A stretch of DNA of 64,000 nucleotides from positions 3,754,035 through 3,818,034 of the forward strand of contig LR746272.1 of NCBI GenBank assembly GCA_902729315.2, given 5' to 3'. Source of the stretch: Spirodela intermedia (taxonomy: Eukaryota > Streptophyta > Magnoliopsida > Alismatales > Araceae). The first letter of the stretch is position 1. Each line of letters starts with the position of its first letter. The notes beneath the pieces are model-generated. The model was not told the origin of the DNA. It searched no databases and worked only from the letters and a program-made list of their open reading frames with translations. Position numbers and translations under genes: made by a program. Positions 12,328-24,583 of this stretch are shown here, in pieces.

Positions 12328-12886
12328 CATATAAACACGAGTCGATGAAATTATCCCATCAGAACCGGCCCATTTTGTCGCCGTAAAACTGGATTTTTGT
12401 AACCTAATATTTTATTTTTTTTGTTAATGTAACCTGACTTGAACCGTTGCCTTGCCAATAACTCAGACAATTACCGCACGTGCGTATTTTAAATCGGTAA
12501 TGAAGCCTGAACTTGTGCCACCATAACGAGCCCATTTGTCTCAATAAAAATAAGAGTAAGGTATTAAAATAATCACCCATTCCATAGCTACGGGCTCATC
12601 AAGGCGAAAGTTGGAAGGAAAGACCACCGAGCATGAGATGTGAAGAGAGAGAAACTAGGGCTCCGAGCCACGTGGCACCGGATGCAACGTGGCAGGGTGA
12701 GACCGGATGCCACATCGGTTGACCTCCGAGTGAGCCATGTGGCAGGAGAATATGACTAATGCCCGCCTGATTTTTGCGGCATTTCTACGAAAAAGGAAAG
12801 GGACATTTTCTTTACTGAGCATCAATCATCTTTGAGCAAGAACAAGGTTCAAGAACTCGGGGGAATATTCTCCCCCCAGAGAATAA

Positions 12887-12933
12887 GGGCATCACGTCCA
12901 ATTGGGCATCAAGTCCAATTGGGCATCACGTCC
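12887..12933. repeat. 17-bp tandem repeat, 2.8 copies
   Basis: The unit GGGCATCACGTCCAATT is at 12887-12903. It is followed by a copy with one change (CAC to CAA) at 12904-12920 and a 13-base partial copy at 12921-12933. Two of the three copies contain an ACGT core. Confidence 0.9.
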
Positions 12934-13098
12934 TAGCAGTTGATCGGATTCTGCTAAAGCAGGAAGCGATGACACGGATTAAAAATGGTGGGTGGGCCCC
13001 ATACCAGGTGCATTGCATGTACATCATCAGATGGCGATGAGGATATAACATTATATAGATTCCAATAGTTGCTACCTTTCATAGGGGGAAAAAAAAAT

Positions 13099-13137
<39 letters not shown>

Positions 13138-14729
13138 CCCATTAGGATCTAATATCAGCATAGAGATTAGTGCCCCAGATGTATGCCATGTCGACTGTGC
13201 ATCTATGTGAAGCTCCGGTGGATGGCAAAATTGTGTGTTGGTTATCCCATTGTTCTTAAGTTAAGCCTGATTGATTCTACAAGGGTAAAGAAAAAATCAG
13301 ATTAAAAAATATAGGGATTTACCAGGATATCATTTCTTCTGATGTGTAAACTTGCTCCATCCAATACTGTTCCGGATAATTTTGAGCATGGATGATCCGA
13401 TCCAGCCAACATGCCAATCTAGTTCCAACTTCCCTGTCCTGTACAGACTCTGGAGGGCATTAGTTGACATTAGATTCTTTACCAATAACTCTGCTCTAGA
13501 CGAGAATCCATTCTCAATTTTTATCATCCCAGCAGTACCCATCTTGGTCAGTCATCGTCCTCCAAGAACTATAGATCATCCTCCTTATCCTTTCCGATGG
13601 CTAATTAATATTCCTGCAGTATCTGGTTAGAAACGACAATAAGAAGGCACTGTGTAAACAAGGACGAGACAAAAGTTTAGTTCACCCAAACCTGAATGAG
13701 AAAAAAAAGATGGTCAGAAAGATATATGGTGTCATTTCTCAGCGAGGATAAAAATGAAGGTATCGCCATGATTTCCATAGAACAGCTGACATTATTAGGA
13801 GTTTACAGCATGAAAAATTTAATCAACAGATGGCTTTACTTGTTAATATGCTAACGGGAAATTTTCATCCCAGGTACAAACCAAGTTTCAATCATGAAAG
13901 TCGGTATGAAATAGTCTGAATGATTCAGTAACGAGATATTTAAGGATACATGAAAACTATATTACAGGAAGAGATATTGTCTTTGATGAGTTAGGATTAT
14001 AACCAAGAGGAAATCGGACGAAGAAAGCGAAAATTTGCGAGAATTTTGATAAATATCATACATGATTGAATGGAATGACAGAATAATCTAAGCACAGTCA
14101 GTCAGGAGTGTGGATTCCTGTGATGATCACAGTGACGATGAACTAGAGCATATTTAAAGAGAAAAGTGTAGAAGAGCACTCAATAGATGATGACCCATTT
14201 GTGATTATCTTAAAGATGAACTTGGGAATTCATCAAATAGTCTACGGTATGATTCTAAAAGGTTGACGCAAAAGGCGTACCTCTTTGGTAGTTACAAAAG
14301 ATAACATAATAATATCAGAATAAGTGGAGATAAGATAATGTTCACTGTACCCCAAAAAAAATTCTTAGGCTTGACACATCAATTGATGATCACTACACTG
14401 TCATCGCCACTGCCATTACTACCGCCAGTAGTCTGGTCTGCTGAATGTTATTTAAACAGGCAAATAAAAAACGCAGGTAATTAAAATGACGAACAATGAG
14501 AAAAGAGCACGTCAAAAAGAAAAAAAAGAAAAAAATTATGATGCATGCCTTCGTATACTTTTGGCAAAAGTTCAGCCAATTAATAGATGAATTGAGAGCT
14601 GCATTCCTACAATCCTTAAAGCATCACTGCCCGAGAAGATTGAGCCAGAAAGAGTTCCCCGCCTTGAAAATCAACAGAGTAAAATGTCTCCTACCACAAG
14701 GATAAGTACGAATTCGGGGTTCCTCGCCT

Positions 14730-15072
14730 CTAGTAATAGTAGACGTTAGAAGAGCACGGGCAGGTGGCAGCTAAAATGCCGAAGAACACTATGGGGATCG
14801 CAAGAACCAACAGAGCCTGCAGAACCACCACAACCAGACAGAGTCGGAACTCCTGTCGCCGTCGAACCACCCCAGCCTGTACCGCCCTCAGGTTCGCGTC
14901 CGCCACCTCGACTGCCCTCCCCAGCTCCCTCGTTCTCCTCTGCTCCTAGATCTCATTAAAAGTTTCGAATCAGCAACACCAAACATACGCAATTAAAATG
15001 AAATCTAAGGCTTACGGCCCCTAGTTCCAGAAAATTAGGCAAAACGAGATCATCAAGTCCAATAAGTCAACC

Positions 15073-15123
<51 letters not shown>

Positions 15124-15344
15124 TACAGTTCATCATCTCCTCCTCATCTCCGTGCATGCGCAACAACTAACAAAACTCCTGATATAAAGTATGATTTCCC
15201 ACGGACCTCCAGCGCAGCGGCGACAGAGACGGATCTGGGAGGTGCGGACTTGAGAAAGGAGAGCAGCAGTGCCGCCCTCGCGCAGCGCACCGCCGCCAGC
15301 AGCCTGGGGGGGCCTACGGCCGGCCCCTCGTCCTTGCCCTTCAT
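14730..15344 (-). CDS. Unrecognised small single-pass membrane protein
   Basis: I do not recognise this protein. Two minus-strand segments fit together in phase: 15207-15344 (46 codons from ATG) and 14730-14945 (71 residues plus TAG). They are joined across an intron with donor GAG|GTCCGT and acceptor TCTAG|GAGCAG, for 117 residues in all. The N-terminal part is Arg/Ala/Leu-rich (a stretch around AALLLSFLKSAPPRS). The second exon starts with a charged helix (QRRTRELGRAVEVADANLR) and ends in one strong hydrophobic segment of about 25 residues (from CLVVVVL to FFGILAATC), then a short tail SSNVYYY. The layout suggests a tail-anchored protein with a coiled-coil-like cytosolic part. The intron contains a GA tract of about 47 bases (15074-15120). 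An upstream in-frame ATG would allow a longer N-terminus. The donor is weak, so the model is moderately certain. Confidence 0.55.
15074..15120. repeat. GA microsatellite inside the intron of the small membrane protein gene
   Basis: An uninterrupted GA tract of about 47 bases (CT on the transcribed minus strand) lies within the proposed 261 bp intron. It forms a long pyrimidine-rich stretch in the pre-mRNA between donor and acceptor. Confidence 0.9.
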
Positions 15345-16073
15345 GCGGTCCCTCCGGCGGGGCTTCCCCTCCCTCCCTCGCCACTCTCCTCTTCCTCCCC
15401 AATTTGGACACGGGTGGGGAGGAGGGCGGGAAAAGTTCCCGTTATCAGGTTTCTCTTTCGGATTCCCTTTTTCAGTTCCCAAACTACACCGATAAGCATG
15501 CATCCGACTGCATGTCCCCAGACGAATAATAATTAATTTTAAGATCAAAACCTCGATTTTTTTATTACACCAAAAAAAAGTCTGGAATTATCCGGAGAAT
15601 ACCCTCTCTGGCTGCCTCACAACCGGCCGAGATTCATCCGTTCTAGTCAACGGATAACGGAAGCAAACGTCAGTCGTCAACAAGGACCGTTTCATTTCAT
15701 CTCATCTCATCACCACAGAAATAGTATCATTGCACCATTAATAGAAAAAGGAGGCTTTTCAAATAAAAAGACAACGTTTTTTGTAGGCAATAAAAACGTG
15801 TCGGTAAGAAGAAGAAAAACACATCAAGCGAATCGTGCTCCCGCCATCATGCGGGATATATATATGAGATTGGGAGATGCTGGGCACATTTACATGTCTG
15901 TTGTAACTCCGTTCGGTATATATTTAAAGACCCAAGCATATAAGGGCACGTGCTCGTCTCCCCTTCTCTCTTTCTCGCCCTCTTTCTCTCTCTATCTCCT
16001 CTTTCTCTCTCGTCTCTCTGGATCGAGAGAGAGAGATGAGAGACAAGAAAGAGAGCTCTGTCGTCGTAAAAGC
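15345..16073. other. Spacer between the small membrane protein gene and PQT3
   Basis: This 0.7 kb spacer lies upstream of the small membrane gene and downstream of PQT3 (both minus strand). It contains the E2F-like site, CT-rich DNA at 15960-16030 that is likely PQT3 3' UTR, and no coding sequence that I can support. Confidence 0.5.
15425..15433 (-). promoter_or_regulatory. E2F-like site upstream of the small membrane protein gene
   Basis: The minus strand reads TTTCCCGCC, which fits the E2F consensus TTTSSCGS. It lies about 80 bp upstream of the proposed start codon at 15344. Whether it is in promoter or leader is unknown because no transcription start is visible. A single consensus match can occur by chance. 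Confidence 0.35.
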
Positions 16074-19000
16074 TTATCGGCGCTTGGCGGCACGATGGTG
16101 GCCGTGGTCTCTTACACGATCACGATCGCGGTCGCGGTCGCGGTCCCGGTCCCGGTCCCGGTCCCGGTCCCGGTCCCGGTCCCTCGACGCCTTGGAGGCG
16201 GAGGAGGAGGAGGGCCCCACCCGGTCGGGGGCATCCTCGTCCTCGTGGCGGGCGGCGGCCGGCCTTCTCTTAAAGTGGTAGTCCTCGTCCGACTCAGCAG
16301 CCTGTTCTTCCGACGCACCAGCAGCACCTCCGCCGCCGCCGCCACCCCGCCGACCGCCGGTGGTCGCCACCGCCGCGGTGGATGAGGAGGAACCCTTGGG
16401 CGCCTTGCGGTGGTCGTCCTGCTCCTTCACCCCGTTGGGCAGGGGAGGAGGAGGAGGCGCCGCCTCCTCCGGGGTTCTCCTCTTCTTTTTGCTGCTGCTG
16501 CTGCTGCTGCTGCCGCCGCCGACGGTCCCTTCCGACAATTCCGGGAAGCTGATACGCGAGAACACGCTGCCCTTGTGCTTCCGGTCACCCCCCGCCGTCG
16601 CCGGCAACGGCGGGGGCGGTGGCGGCGGGGGGGGAGGGAGAGGGAGAGGGACCCCCCCTCCCTCTCCCTCCCCCTCTCCCTCTCCCTCTCTATCATGGCG
16701 ATGATCATCATCTGCCTTGCTCCTCCTGGAGGAGGAACGGCGCGACGGCGACTGCCGCTGGTGATCCTCGCGGCTCTTCTCCGCTTTTTCTTTGTTGTCG
16801 GTCCTGCTCCTAGTCTTCTCGCCGCCGTCACCACTCGTCCTGCTCTTCTTGGTCTTCTCGCCGCCGCCACTACTCGTCCTGGTGGTCTTGGACCTGTCCC
16901 CGCCGCTCGTCGTCCTAGTGATCTTGGACCGGTCGGCGCTGGGGCCACGGCTAGTGCCGCTGCTGGTCCTGGCCGACGACCTGTCGGCCCGGTCCTGGCT
17001 CGGCGCCCGGGCCCCTGCCGCCGCCTTCCCCCGGTCCGCGGCCTCCGATCGCTGCACGGGAAAAAGGGAACAAAAAAGGCACAACGTACACGCGACATCA
17101 GTCAGCCACGTTTTTCGCTCCACAAGTCATCAGCCACTCACTAACTCTCCCCCACGCAAAAAAACCCTCCAGTTCTTGAGCGAGCCGACCGAACGAGCGA
17201 CCGCATTCGAAGAGAAGGCCGGGGGGGAGGAGGGAGGGAGGAGATACTTGGTATCTTGGGGGGTTGCTACGAGAGAGAGAGAGAGAGAGGCAGACACGTA
17301 CAGATCTGGATCTTGGGGGGGAGATGTCGGCGTCGCGGCGGGCGTCCTCCTTCTCCCTGTCCCTCGACCGTCCCCTGCGCCACCCACAACCGATCGATGA
17401 TCCTGCTGTTTCAGAGACAGACCTAGAGCAAGCCGTCCCTCCCAGCTGGAGGAGGGAGCGGAGCCAAGAAGAAGAAGAAAGGGAGGGGGAACTGAATTTG
17501 AATTGAATGGAATGGAATTGAGTTCCGGCGGCAACCTCTCGCTCCGCCGGTCGGCCTCGCTTCGCCGCCTCCGGAACTCGGCCGCCCTCCTCGCGTCCAT
17601 CTCCTCCCTGCTCATCCCAGGCGGAGGGAGGCTCTGGTTCGCCCCGGTCATGCTCAGCTCCGACAGATCCCTGCATCCGTCCAAGAACACCTCTTCTTCT
17701 TGTCAGCACTCCCAATTACTGAAGTAGTATTAGTAGTAGAAGAGAGTTGAGGGAACATACATTTGAGGGAGAACGGGCATCATAAAACCTTGAGCGGCGG
17801 CGGCAGCAGCGGCGGCGGCGGCGTAGGGGTCCTGCGGCGGCATCATGCCGCCGTAAGGGACGTCGTAGGGCCCGGGCATGTACCCCATCAAGGGCATAGC
17901 GGCGCCGTGCAGGGGACCCAAGTACCCGTCCATCCCCCACGGCATGCCCCCCGGAAACACCGGATTGTAGGGTCCCATCGGCATCCCCCCAAAGTTCTCC
18001 GGGCCCCCCACATCAGGATAAGGTCTCCACTGCATGTCGCCTGCAGAATTAAGGAAGAGGATATGAGCCATGGAAAAAGTCAACCGACTCACAGCAGTGG
18101 GGAGGGAACTAAAGGGTCTGACTACTGACCAGCGCCGGGCAGCCGCGGCTTTTTCTTCTTCTTCTTCTTGCCTGCAAAAGTTCAGTAAAAAACAAGTAAA
18201 TAAATAAATAAAAGGTGCGCGTCGGATGAAGAAACAGGGGGGATCGAAAGTCAACCCTTGTCAGCTGATATTATACCATCATTACCCTGTTCGGAAGACT
18301 GTATTCTCTCTGGGGCCTCTTCTTCGGGGACGACAGCGGCGCCGCTCTCCTGGGACGTCGGCTCCTTTGCACTCGCGGATTCTGGAGCAGCTGCCTCGGA
18401 CCCCGCATTCTTCAGAGCTCTGTTTTCCAGCGACTGTCCCGCCAAGGCGGCGCCCGTGCTCTCATTCTCATACTCACCAACCTCTCTATTCTCGGTCTGC
18501 TCCTTCCCCAGAAGAGCCTTACTCCCTTCTTTGCTGGTAGCTGACTGGGTAGGTGATGGCGCCTTCATTTGCGCAGGACGAGCAGATTCCATATCTGAAT
18601 TAATAGGAAAAAAGCATAATCTTATGCGATCACTGGGCTTCATTCTATCTTATAAGGTTGCAGGTCCCTTATTGAATGCACAAGAGCAGGTAGGAGATTA
18701 ATAATAGATACCTTGCACCTGCTGCAGGCTTCCAGCATTGTCTGCGCTGCTCGTGGTTGATTCCAAGATGTGGTTGATGGTCACCCTGACCGTTTTATTC
18801 GGCACAAGGTCGTCTGCAAGTATGTTTGTTGCTCCACATACGCACATTGACTTTGAAATTATGTAGTCCCTGATGCCTGTGATGATGGATGGCCACACAA
18901 GGAACCAGAAAATTATTTAAAATAACACGGTACGACAAATGATGAAAAAGCTCGATGGAACGTATCGCAAAGTCAACGCACGGTCGTCCATACAAAACTT

Positions 19001-22000
19001 ATGCGAGAGTGTGCACAGAGCGGTTCATCGTCATTTCTTAAACAGGGAAGACTAGAACGTCAAAAGGCCTAAACTAATGTATTAAATTCCAGACTTCAAG
19101 TGCCAAACAAAGACTGACAGATATGGCGATCGTAATTCTCAGATATATGGTGGTATGCATTGCAGCCGTGAGATTATTGAGAACGTTTATTAGCAAAGCA
19201 GTAAGCATATGTCGAGGAGCGGAAAATCACGAAGCAGAGGCTGTACTTGAAGGATGCAATGCTTTTTAGCCCCAAAAAAATATACACCGTCTATCTTGAA
19301 AAAAAGCATTGTAGATATTGAAGGAAAACAAGAGTAGAGATGAAATTCGTCACTGCCTAAGACAGATTTGCAGTGCGAAGGGAAGTGACCCCCCAGACCT
19401 ACTGGGATAAACGATGGAGAATAAGAGAGATAATTGCTCACATTTGTCACAAAAACTACTGAAACAGCACTTGCTCGTAAGAACAGCATCTTTCATAACG
19501 TCTTTACAAAGGGGGCAACGTAGTTCAGGTGGGAAATCAGTAACGGAGCGTGCTGAAGGTAACCCTTCAATTTCCTTCTCAAATGCTGCCCTGCATTTAA
19601 AGTAGTAGGTCAACAGAGTTAGCGATGCAAAACAGATACCAAGAGGCAGCGACAATACAAAATTGGGAGAAGCCTTCTCACTCATTGGGCTTCATGACAG
19701 CAACAGCGCCACTTGGCAATGCATAAGAACCATCAGGAGTAGCTATTAGCATTGACTTCGGGATACCCGTTGGGGGTTTAACTCTTTTTATGTCATAGTT
19801 AGGATCACCATTTGTGGGACAGTGTTGGATAAAATGCCCTAAGAAGTAATGAATAAACCATAGACATCGTAAGAAACCATTACATCATGAAGAAAGTAAG
19901 GTATCAGAGACAGTGCCTACGTACCAGGGACATTGCATCTATGGCAGACATAACCCTGTGGTGGCGTCTTTCTTACCATACCTCCACCAGCACCACCACC
20001 ACGACCTTCGATCAACAAAAAATGCAACATATCAAAAAATAAGAATGAGAACAGCGAGACATGAACAGCATCCCAAGATTACGTTATATCTACAGACATG
20101 ATCACAAAGGATTGAAGTAAACTTAATAAAAGCCTGGTGTTTATAGAGATGTTATCTCAGAACAATTGACGGTAACAAACAAAAGAGAAGGAACAATAAG
20201 TATGCTCAAGGAAACTCGTGATGCTTTCAAGATGAAATGGTACCAAGAAAAGAAAAAAAAGATACGAATTTGAGTAGCAGAAATACATTTATGGTCTCAT
20301 GACACAGAAACTGGCATTAGTCATATTATTCTGGCATTTCCCAGTCTCGTAGATATACAAGACAGCAGAACTAATTTCAATACCACTGTGTCTTCCAAGA
20401 ACCGTATGTCATACGAGTCGATACCTTGAACTCTAAGGTGTATTACATGGTGAACATCAACCAATCCCATGTACTTTTCAAGGAAAAACCACCGTCAAAT
20501 CATATTGCGCAAAGTCACATAGTTTATAAATGAGATACCTTGTGAAGAAAAAGAATCTGCCACTGGAGACCAATATCATCACTAGATATCTCAAGACAAA
20601 ACAAAACACCAACTTTTAAATTCATGAAATGCTAAGATCATGCAGTGCGATATGATCTTATGCGGTAACCTGGGTTTTAACAAATAATCTACGAAAAATT
20701 TACACCTGACAAGGGGCACCCACTCCTACAAGACTTTGAAGGAGTTTCCTTCATAGGACAGACCCAACGGTAAACCAAATTGTAGACATATTTAGGCACT
20801 TGTTCTATCAGGTGAAACTCTCCTCGTCATTAAGTTATATTCGGATTCTTTCTCCCAATAGAAAAATGCACACGATCACAAGAAAATATGCGTACAAACC
20901 AAAATCGATGAAAAACGAGCTGACAGGAATTGTCGTTGCTTTCTGCTTCCAAAGCAAGACACACCTCAGTCACCTTAGCCCATTTGTTTCTCCAGATATA
21001 TATCAGAAACCTCTGTCATTTTAACATTGCATCTCGACTTTATCCCAACACACAAGATGGCATTTCCACTACTAAAAGAAACAACAACGCACTTGTTCTA
21101 CATTATAGAAGTTAAAGATGGTGTCATTGAGCAGTAGATGGATAGCAGCGTCCTTTTAAATGTACGACATTTTAACAGAAAAAAAGCCGTGGTAATAAAA
21201 ATAACAATATGTATCAAAGATGTGATGTCCTGTCATACCCATTCCCCGGCCACCCATCATTCTTCCACCCATTCCACGCCCAAATCCTCTTCCAGACCCA
21301 ACGTTCTCTTGTAATTGGCTGAAAAAACCAAATTGAGCCAATCAAAGATGATGATTACGCACAGAATGTAAATGGTTTCAAGCTAAATGCGGGAAGAGAT
21401 ATCTCACCGTTGCCAGTCAAGAGCAGTCGTATCAACGAATGCTTTAATTTTGTTCTCCTCGTCAACTACATTGGGAGGAGAGATATTCACAACTTGATTA
21501 CTACTTTGAACCGGTAGAGCTTCAGGGATATCATACAAATCATTCCCAAATTCATCCCACTCAGGTTCTTCAGGCTGCAGACCCAATTAAAAATATCAGC
21601 TGCCGACTCAAGCCCATCCAATAGTGATTTTCTAGATTATCTACGGTCCTACTGAATTTTTCGCAATACATGTAACCAGAGGCAGCTATCTAAAATGTAG
21701 CAGCGCTGCCTAGGAATTATTTGGCTAAAAATTCGCTTACAATTCTCATAGCAGACGTATCAGCAATAGACATGCTACTTTTGGATTGTGGAACATCAAC
21801 TAACTTATCACCCTCAACTTTCGGCCTGCACATGAGTAACAGCGCACTTCAGATTTCATTATCATGCAGATCACTCGACTGCTATTAGGAAATTCTCCCA
21901 TGAAAGGAGATTAGGCATTCACCAAATGAAAGAACGGGGGTATCAAAGTCAAACAGACAGTGCATACTCAAACACTGTGCATAAATTAAGGATGATAATA

Positions 22001-22734
22001 CAAACAGTCTTCGAAGCCCAATGGGGCAGTAGAGCCACAAACAAAGAAAGAAGACAATCAAGATTTGAAGTACGAGACAGTACTCGTCTGGTGCGGCAAC
22101 AATTGTCTTCCGAGGACGTCCAGGAACTCGACGTATCAGCACAGATGTATTTTTAGGTATCAACATCGCTTCATCCACATACTCTGAAACCGAAAAAGAC
22201 AGTAGAAAATCTATAAAAAATTGGAGGGAGATTTGTCCAATCTGCACTGCCAAATGTAGAATGAATGACCCCATCCCATAGTGTATTCACGCACGCTCTT
22301 CAGCTGTCCTAGCAAACACCATACCCACCTCATTATCTTGATTAACCTCGGAGGCCCATGATCTACCTCGTCGTCAGAATCGACACAGTTTTCAGACAAG
22401 CAAATCTTGTTTCATAGTGCTAACGAATCTAGGACTTCAGAAGTTGGATAACATTTACAATAAGCCCATAGGAAAAAGGAAATCTAGAATCAAGTTTTCA
22501 TTTTTATTTCACCCTCTCCCTCCATGCCATGCTAATTAGAATGCAATTAGAGCTAGACAAGAACGAACCTTCATTAGTCTGCGCATTGGAGACCATGAGG
22601 TCAAAATCAGTACCTCTGCCCAAATGTTTGACCTCGAAAATTCGCTCTTTGAGGTTAGCAACGGATATAAAATGCCCATCAATGGGTATAGAATCAAAAT
22701 CCTTAGCACTTTTGAACTTGTAGTACACGGCCAT
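16074..22734 (-). CDS. PQT3: E3 ubiquitin ligase, PQT3/RBBP6 type (DWNN, CCHC knuckle, RING/U-box)
   Basis: Fourteen minus-strand exons can be traced: 22569-22734, 22084-22183, 21741-21825, 21408-21574, 21239-21318, 19925-20005, 19682-19838, 19442-19590, 18712-18876, 18286-18594, 18130-18171, 17761-18040, 17670 down to about 17500, and 16074-17051. The first twelve join in phase. Residues 1-76 form the ubiquitin-like DWNN domain (starts MAVYYKFKSAKDF). The zinc knuckle is C-x2-C-x4-H-x4-C at 220-233. The RING/U-box is at 304-342 (CPLC ... CCFSSFC ... CVC). A Met/Gly/Pro-rich region and a Lys/Arg/Asp tail ending AKRR follow. Arabidopsis PQT3 negatively regulates oxidative stress tolerance through the methyltransferase PRMT4b. 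The last exon has polyproline, polyserine and a long Arg-Asp repeat, and keeps the family block SVFSRISFPE. The junction between exons 13 and 14 is unsettled: the best donor (GAGAG|GTTGCC) is out of phase with the clear acceptor at 17051. Expected length is about 970 residues. Confidence 0.88.
16125..16182. repeat. Hexanucleotide repeat encoding Arg-Asp in PQT3
   Basis: A run of six-base units (CGGTCC and CGGTCG variants on the plus strand) encodes roughly eleven successive Arg-Asp pairs near the C-terminus of the PQT3-type protein. Nearby in the same exon are a polyproline stretch (about 16602-16640) and a polyserine stretch of GCT-type codons (about 16488-16512). This tract is likely length-variable between individuals. 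Confidence 0.85.
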
Positions 22735-23421
22735 ATTTCTTTTCAATGACAGATACCCTAAACTACGAGCAGACCAAAATTGAAGCCCAAAAAAGGTCAA
22801 TGGGCCTCAACTAGGCTATGACAATTGAAGTACAAGAAATTTCGTCCTATCAATAGATACAAAGCGCCTTGCCGTGGGACGGATTCAACGACCGCCGGGT
22901 CAATCACCACACAGACATCCGCATCTCCGCAACAACCGCAACAGTAAACCACGAACCACCACGCTGATGGACGAACTTCACCGTGGACCTATTATCACGT
23001 TCAGGAGGACAAGCCCTGGCGACGGCTGATTATCGAAGGGAAAGATTCCACAGTCGCACCTCAGATAACAGCACCACGAGCTCGAAAAAAATCGCGTCAG
23101 ACCAGTCCTGAACCCCCGTCGACGCGTACGCAAAAACGAGAGATCCCCGAGACAATCAGCTGAATCCAAGAGCCTGAAAAGGTAAACCCGGTCCGCTCCG
23201 CGAGTCGCAGAGATATCCAAGAGCGACTGCCGAAACAGGGTGCCCCAAGGGCGGGCGATCCTTGCTCGAATCGGAACAAGATCAGATACAGACGGAGATG
23301 CCGCTCGCCGCCTCGAGATCGACAGAGAGCAGAGGATGGACGGAACCGATTCCCTTGCCTCCCATAGACGCGGCCTCGGCGGCCGCGGAGACGGAAAGGG
23401 GGAGACGACGCGCCCGGCCTC

Positions 23422-23435
23422 TAGGGTTAGGGTTT
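23422..23435 (-). promoter_or_regulatory. Telo-box in the PQT3 leader
   Basis: On the minus strand this reads AAACCCTAACCCTA, a double telo-box motif (AAACCCTA). It is common in 5' regions of plant translation and cell-cycle genes and is bound by TRB/Pur-alpha type proteins. A TATAAAT candidate on the minus strand lies about 105 bp upstream at 23537-23543, which would place this motif in the transcribed leader. Confidence 0.6.
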
Positions 23436-24261
23436 CTTCGAACGCCGACGGAAGATCCCCTAAAGGGGAGGATGGGCGAAGATGAGGAACCAAGCCTAGA
23501 GAGGATGAAGACGTCTTCGGCGGAAAGGACCACCGGATTTATAGATTCGCCGCCTCCAGTCCAGCACACACGGCCCTGGGAGGTCCGTCCAAATCAGCCC
23601 AATAAGTAAAGACTATTTTACTTCAGATAATCTTTTAAAAAATACATTATAATAATAATTTCTAAGCTTATTTAATTATAATTCAAGTTAAAAAAAATTA
23701 TGCCATATAAAATACGTAACATATTTAATATTATAATAATGGGCGGGAATTTTGTCATTAAAATCTCAACAAAATAAATAAATATATATATTGACATTTG
23801 ACATTTTTTTACAAAAACAATGCAACTTTGACTTTGGAAGGTATTCCACCACTACCAATAATTTTTACTACATGTGGCAAATGAGAAATTCCTAGTCAAA
23901 CTGGGATTTAGGCTGATATGTGGGAAGGCGTCGTTGGTCAAATAAAGACCTGTTCTTGTCTCTTTTAAGGAAGTCCAAAGTAAAGTATTTTCATGTTTGA
24001 CTTTTTTTATTTCTTCACAACCCGAGGAAATTAGTTTCGCCAGTAGGAAAAGCGCCACGAAATAGATATGATTGTGCCTACTACCTCATTGTGTTGATCA
24101 CCACGTATTTACAACTAAATTCTCGAGGAGGAGTCTTCTATTCCATTGCCCGATTTGTCTCCCTCCGTTTGTTCCAGCCCTCCCGAGCTTGTTCTGAGTT
24201 GGTGTTTCCATTTCCGGTCAATCCTCGAACCTTGGGGACGCAGAGAGATACTGCGGGATTC

Positions 24262-24269
24262 TATAAATA
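24262..24269 (+). promoter_or_regulatory. TATA box of CHX28-like gene
   Basis: TATAAATA in a CTATAAATAGG context matches the plant core-promoter TATA box well. A transcription start near 24292 would leave a leader of roughly 290 nt. That leader contains an upstream ATG at 24331 in another frame. Confidence 0.6.
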
Positions 24270-24583
24270 GGCGTTGTTTCATACAGTAGGAGCCACCGCA
24301 GACCAACCGGTTGCGGTGGATCCTGTCCGAATGCCTGCCGGCGGTTTCGGCGGCGCCGGCGGGGGAAAAAGGCTGGATTTTTCTGCAGGTCAGCGGCGGC
24401 AACACCGAGCGGTGGCCTCCCGCTTCCTCCTCCGGCCGCTGGGAGGCCAGCGAGAACCCCAACTAAAAACGACCTCTTATTCTCCTATTTATTCTTCTCC
24501 TTCTCCTCCTCCTCGTTCTCATTTTCAGCCAGTGGAGTTGCAGCTCGGATCCGGGAGGTGGAGGAGTTGCAGAGGCGGGGAAG

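Larger units (their letters stand above)
11914..14729. other. Intergenic region between BTL3 and the small membrane protein gene
   Basis: This 2.8 kb stretch should include the BTL3 promoter and, at its right end, the 3' UTR of the minus-strand small membrane protein gene. It holds the G-boxes described separately, a 17-bp tandem repeat at 12887-12933, and a GA tract at about 13098-13137. The part from 13150 to 14700 is AT-rich. No open frame there looks like a protein. Confidence 0.6.
22735..24583. other. Divergent promoter region of PQT3 and CHX28
   Basis: The region separates the PQT3 start (minus) from the CHX28 start (plus). It holds the probable PQT3 leader (about 22735-23510, perhaps with a UTR intron), a telo-box, a TATA candidate for each gene, and an AT-rich middle (23600-24100). 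A 171-codon minus-strand frame at 22978-23493 lies in the presumed leader and matches nothing I know. Confidence 0.6.

Noticed and set aside
16410-17144. Long plus-strand frame opposite the last PQT3 exon
   Set aside because: It is antisense low-complexity sequence; the minus-strand frame holds the conserved PQT3 tail.
22978-23493. Minus-strand 171-codon frame upstream of PQT3
   Set aside because: It lies in the presumed leader and shows no recognisable domain; a real upstream frame cannot be excluded.
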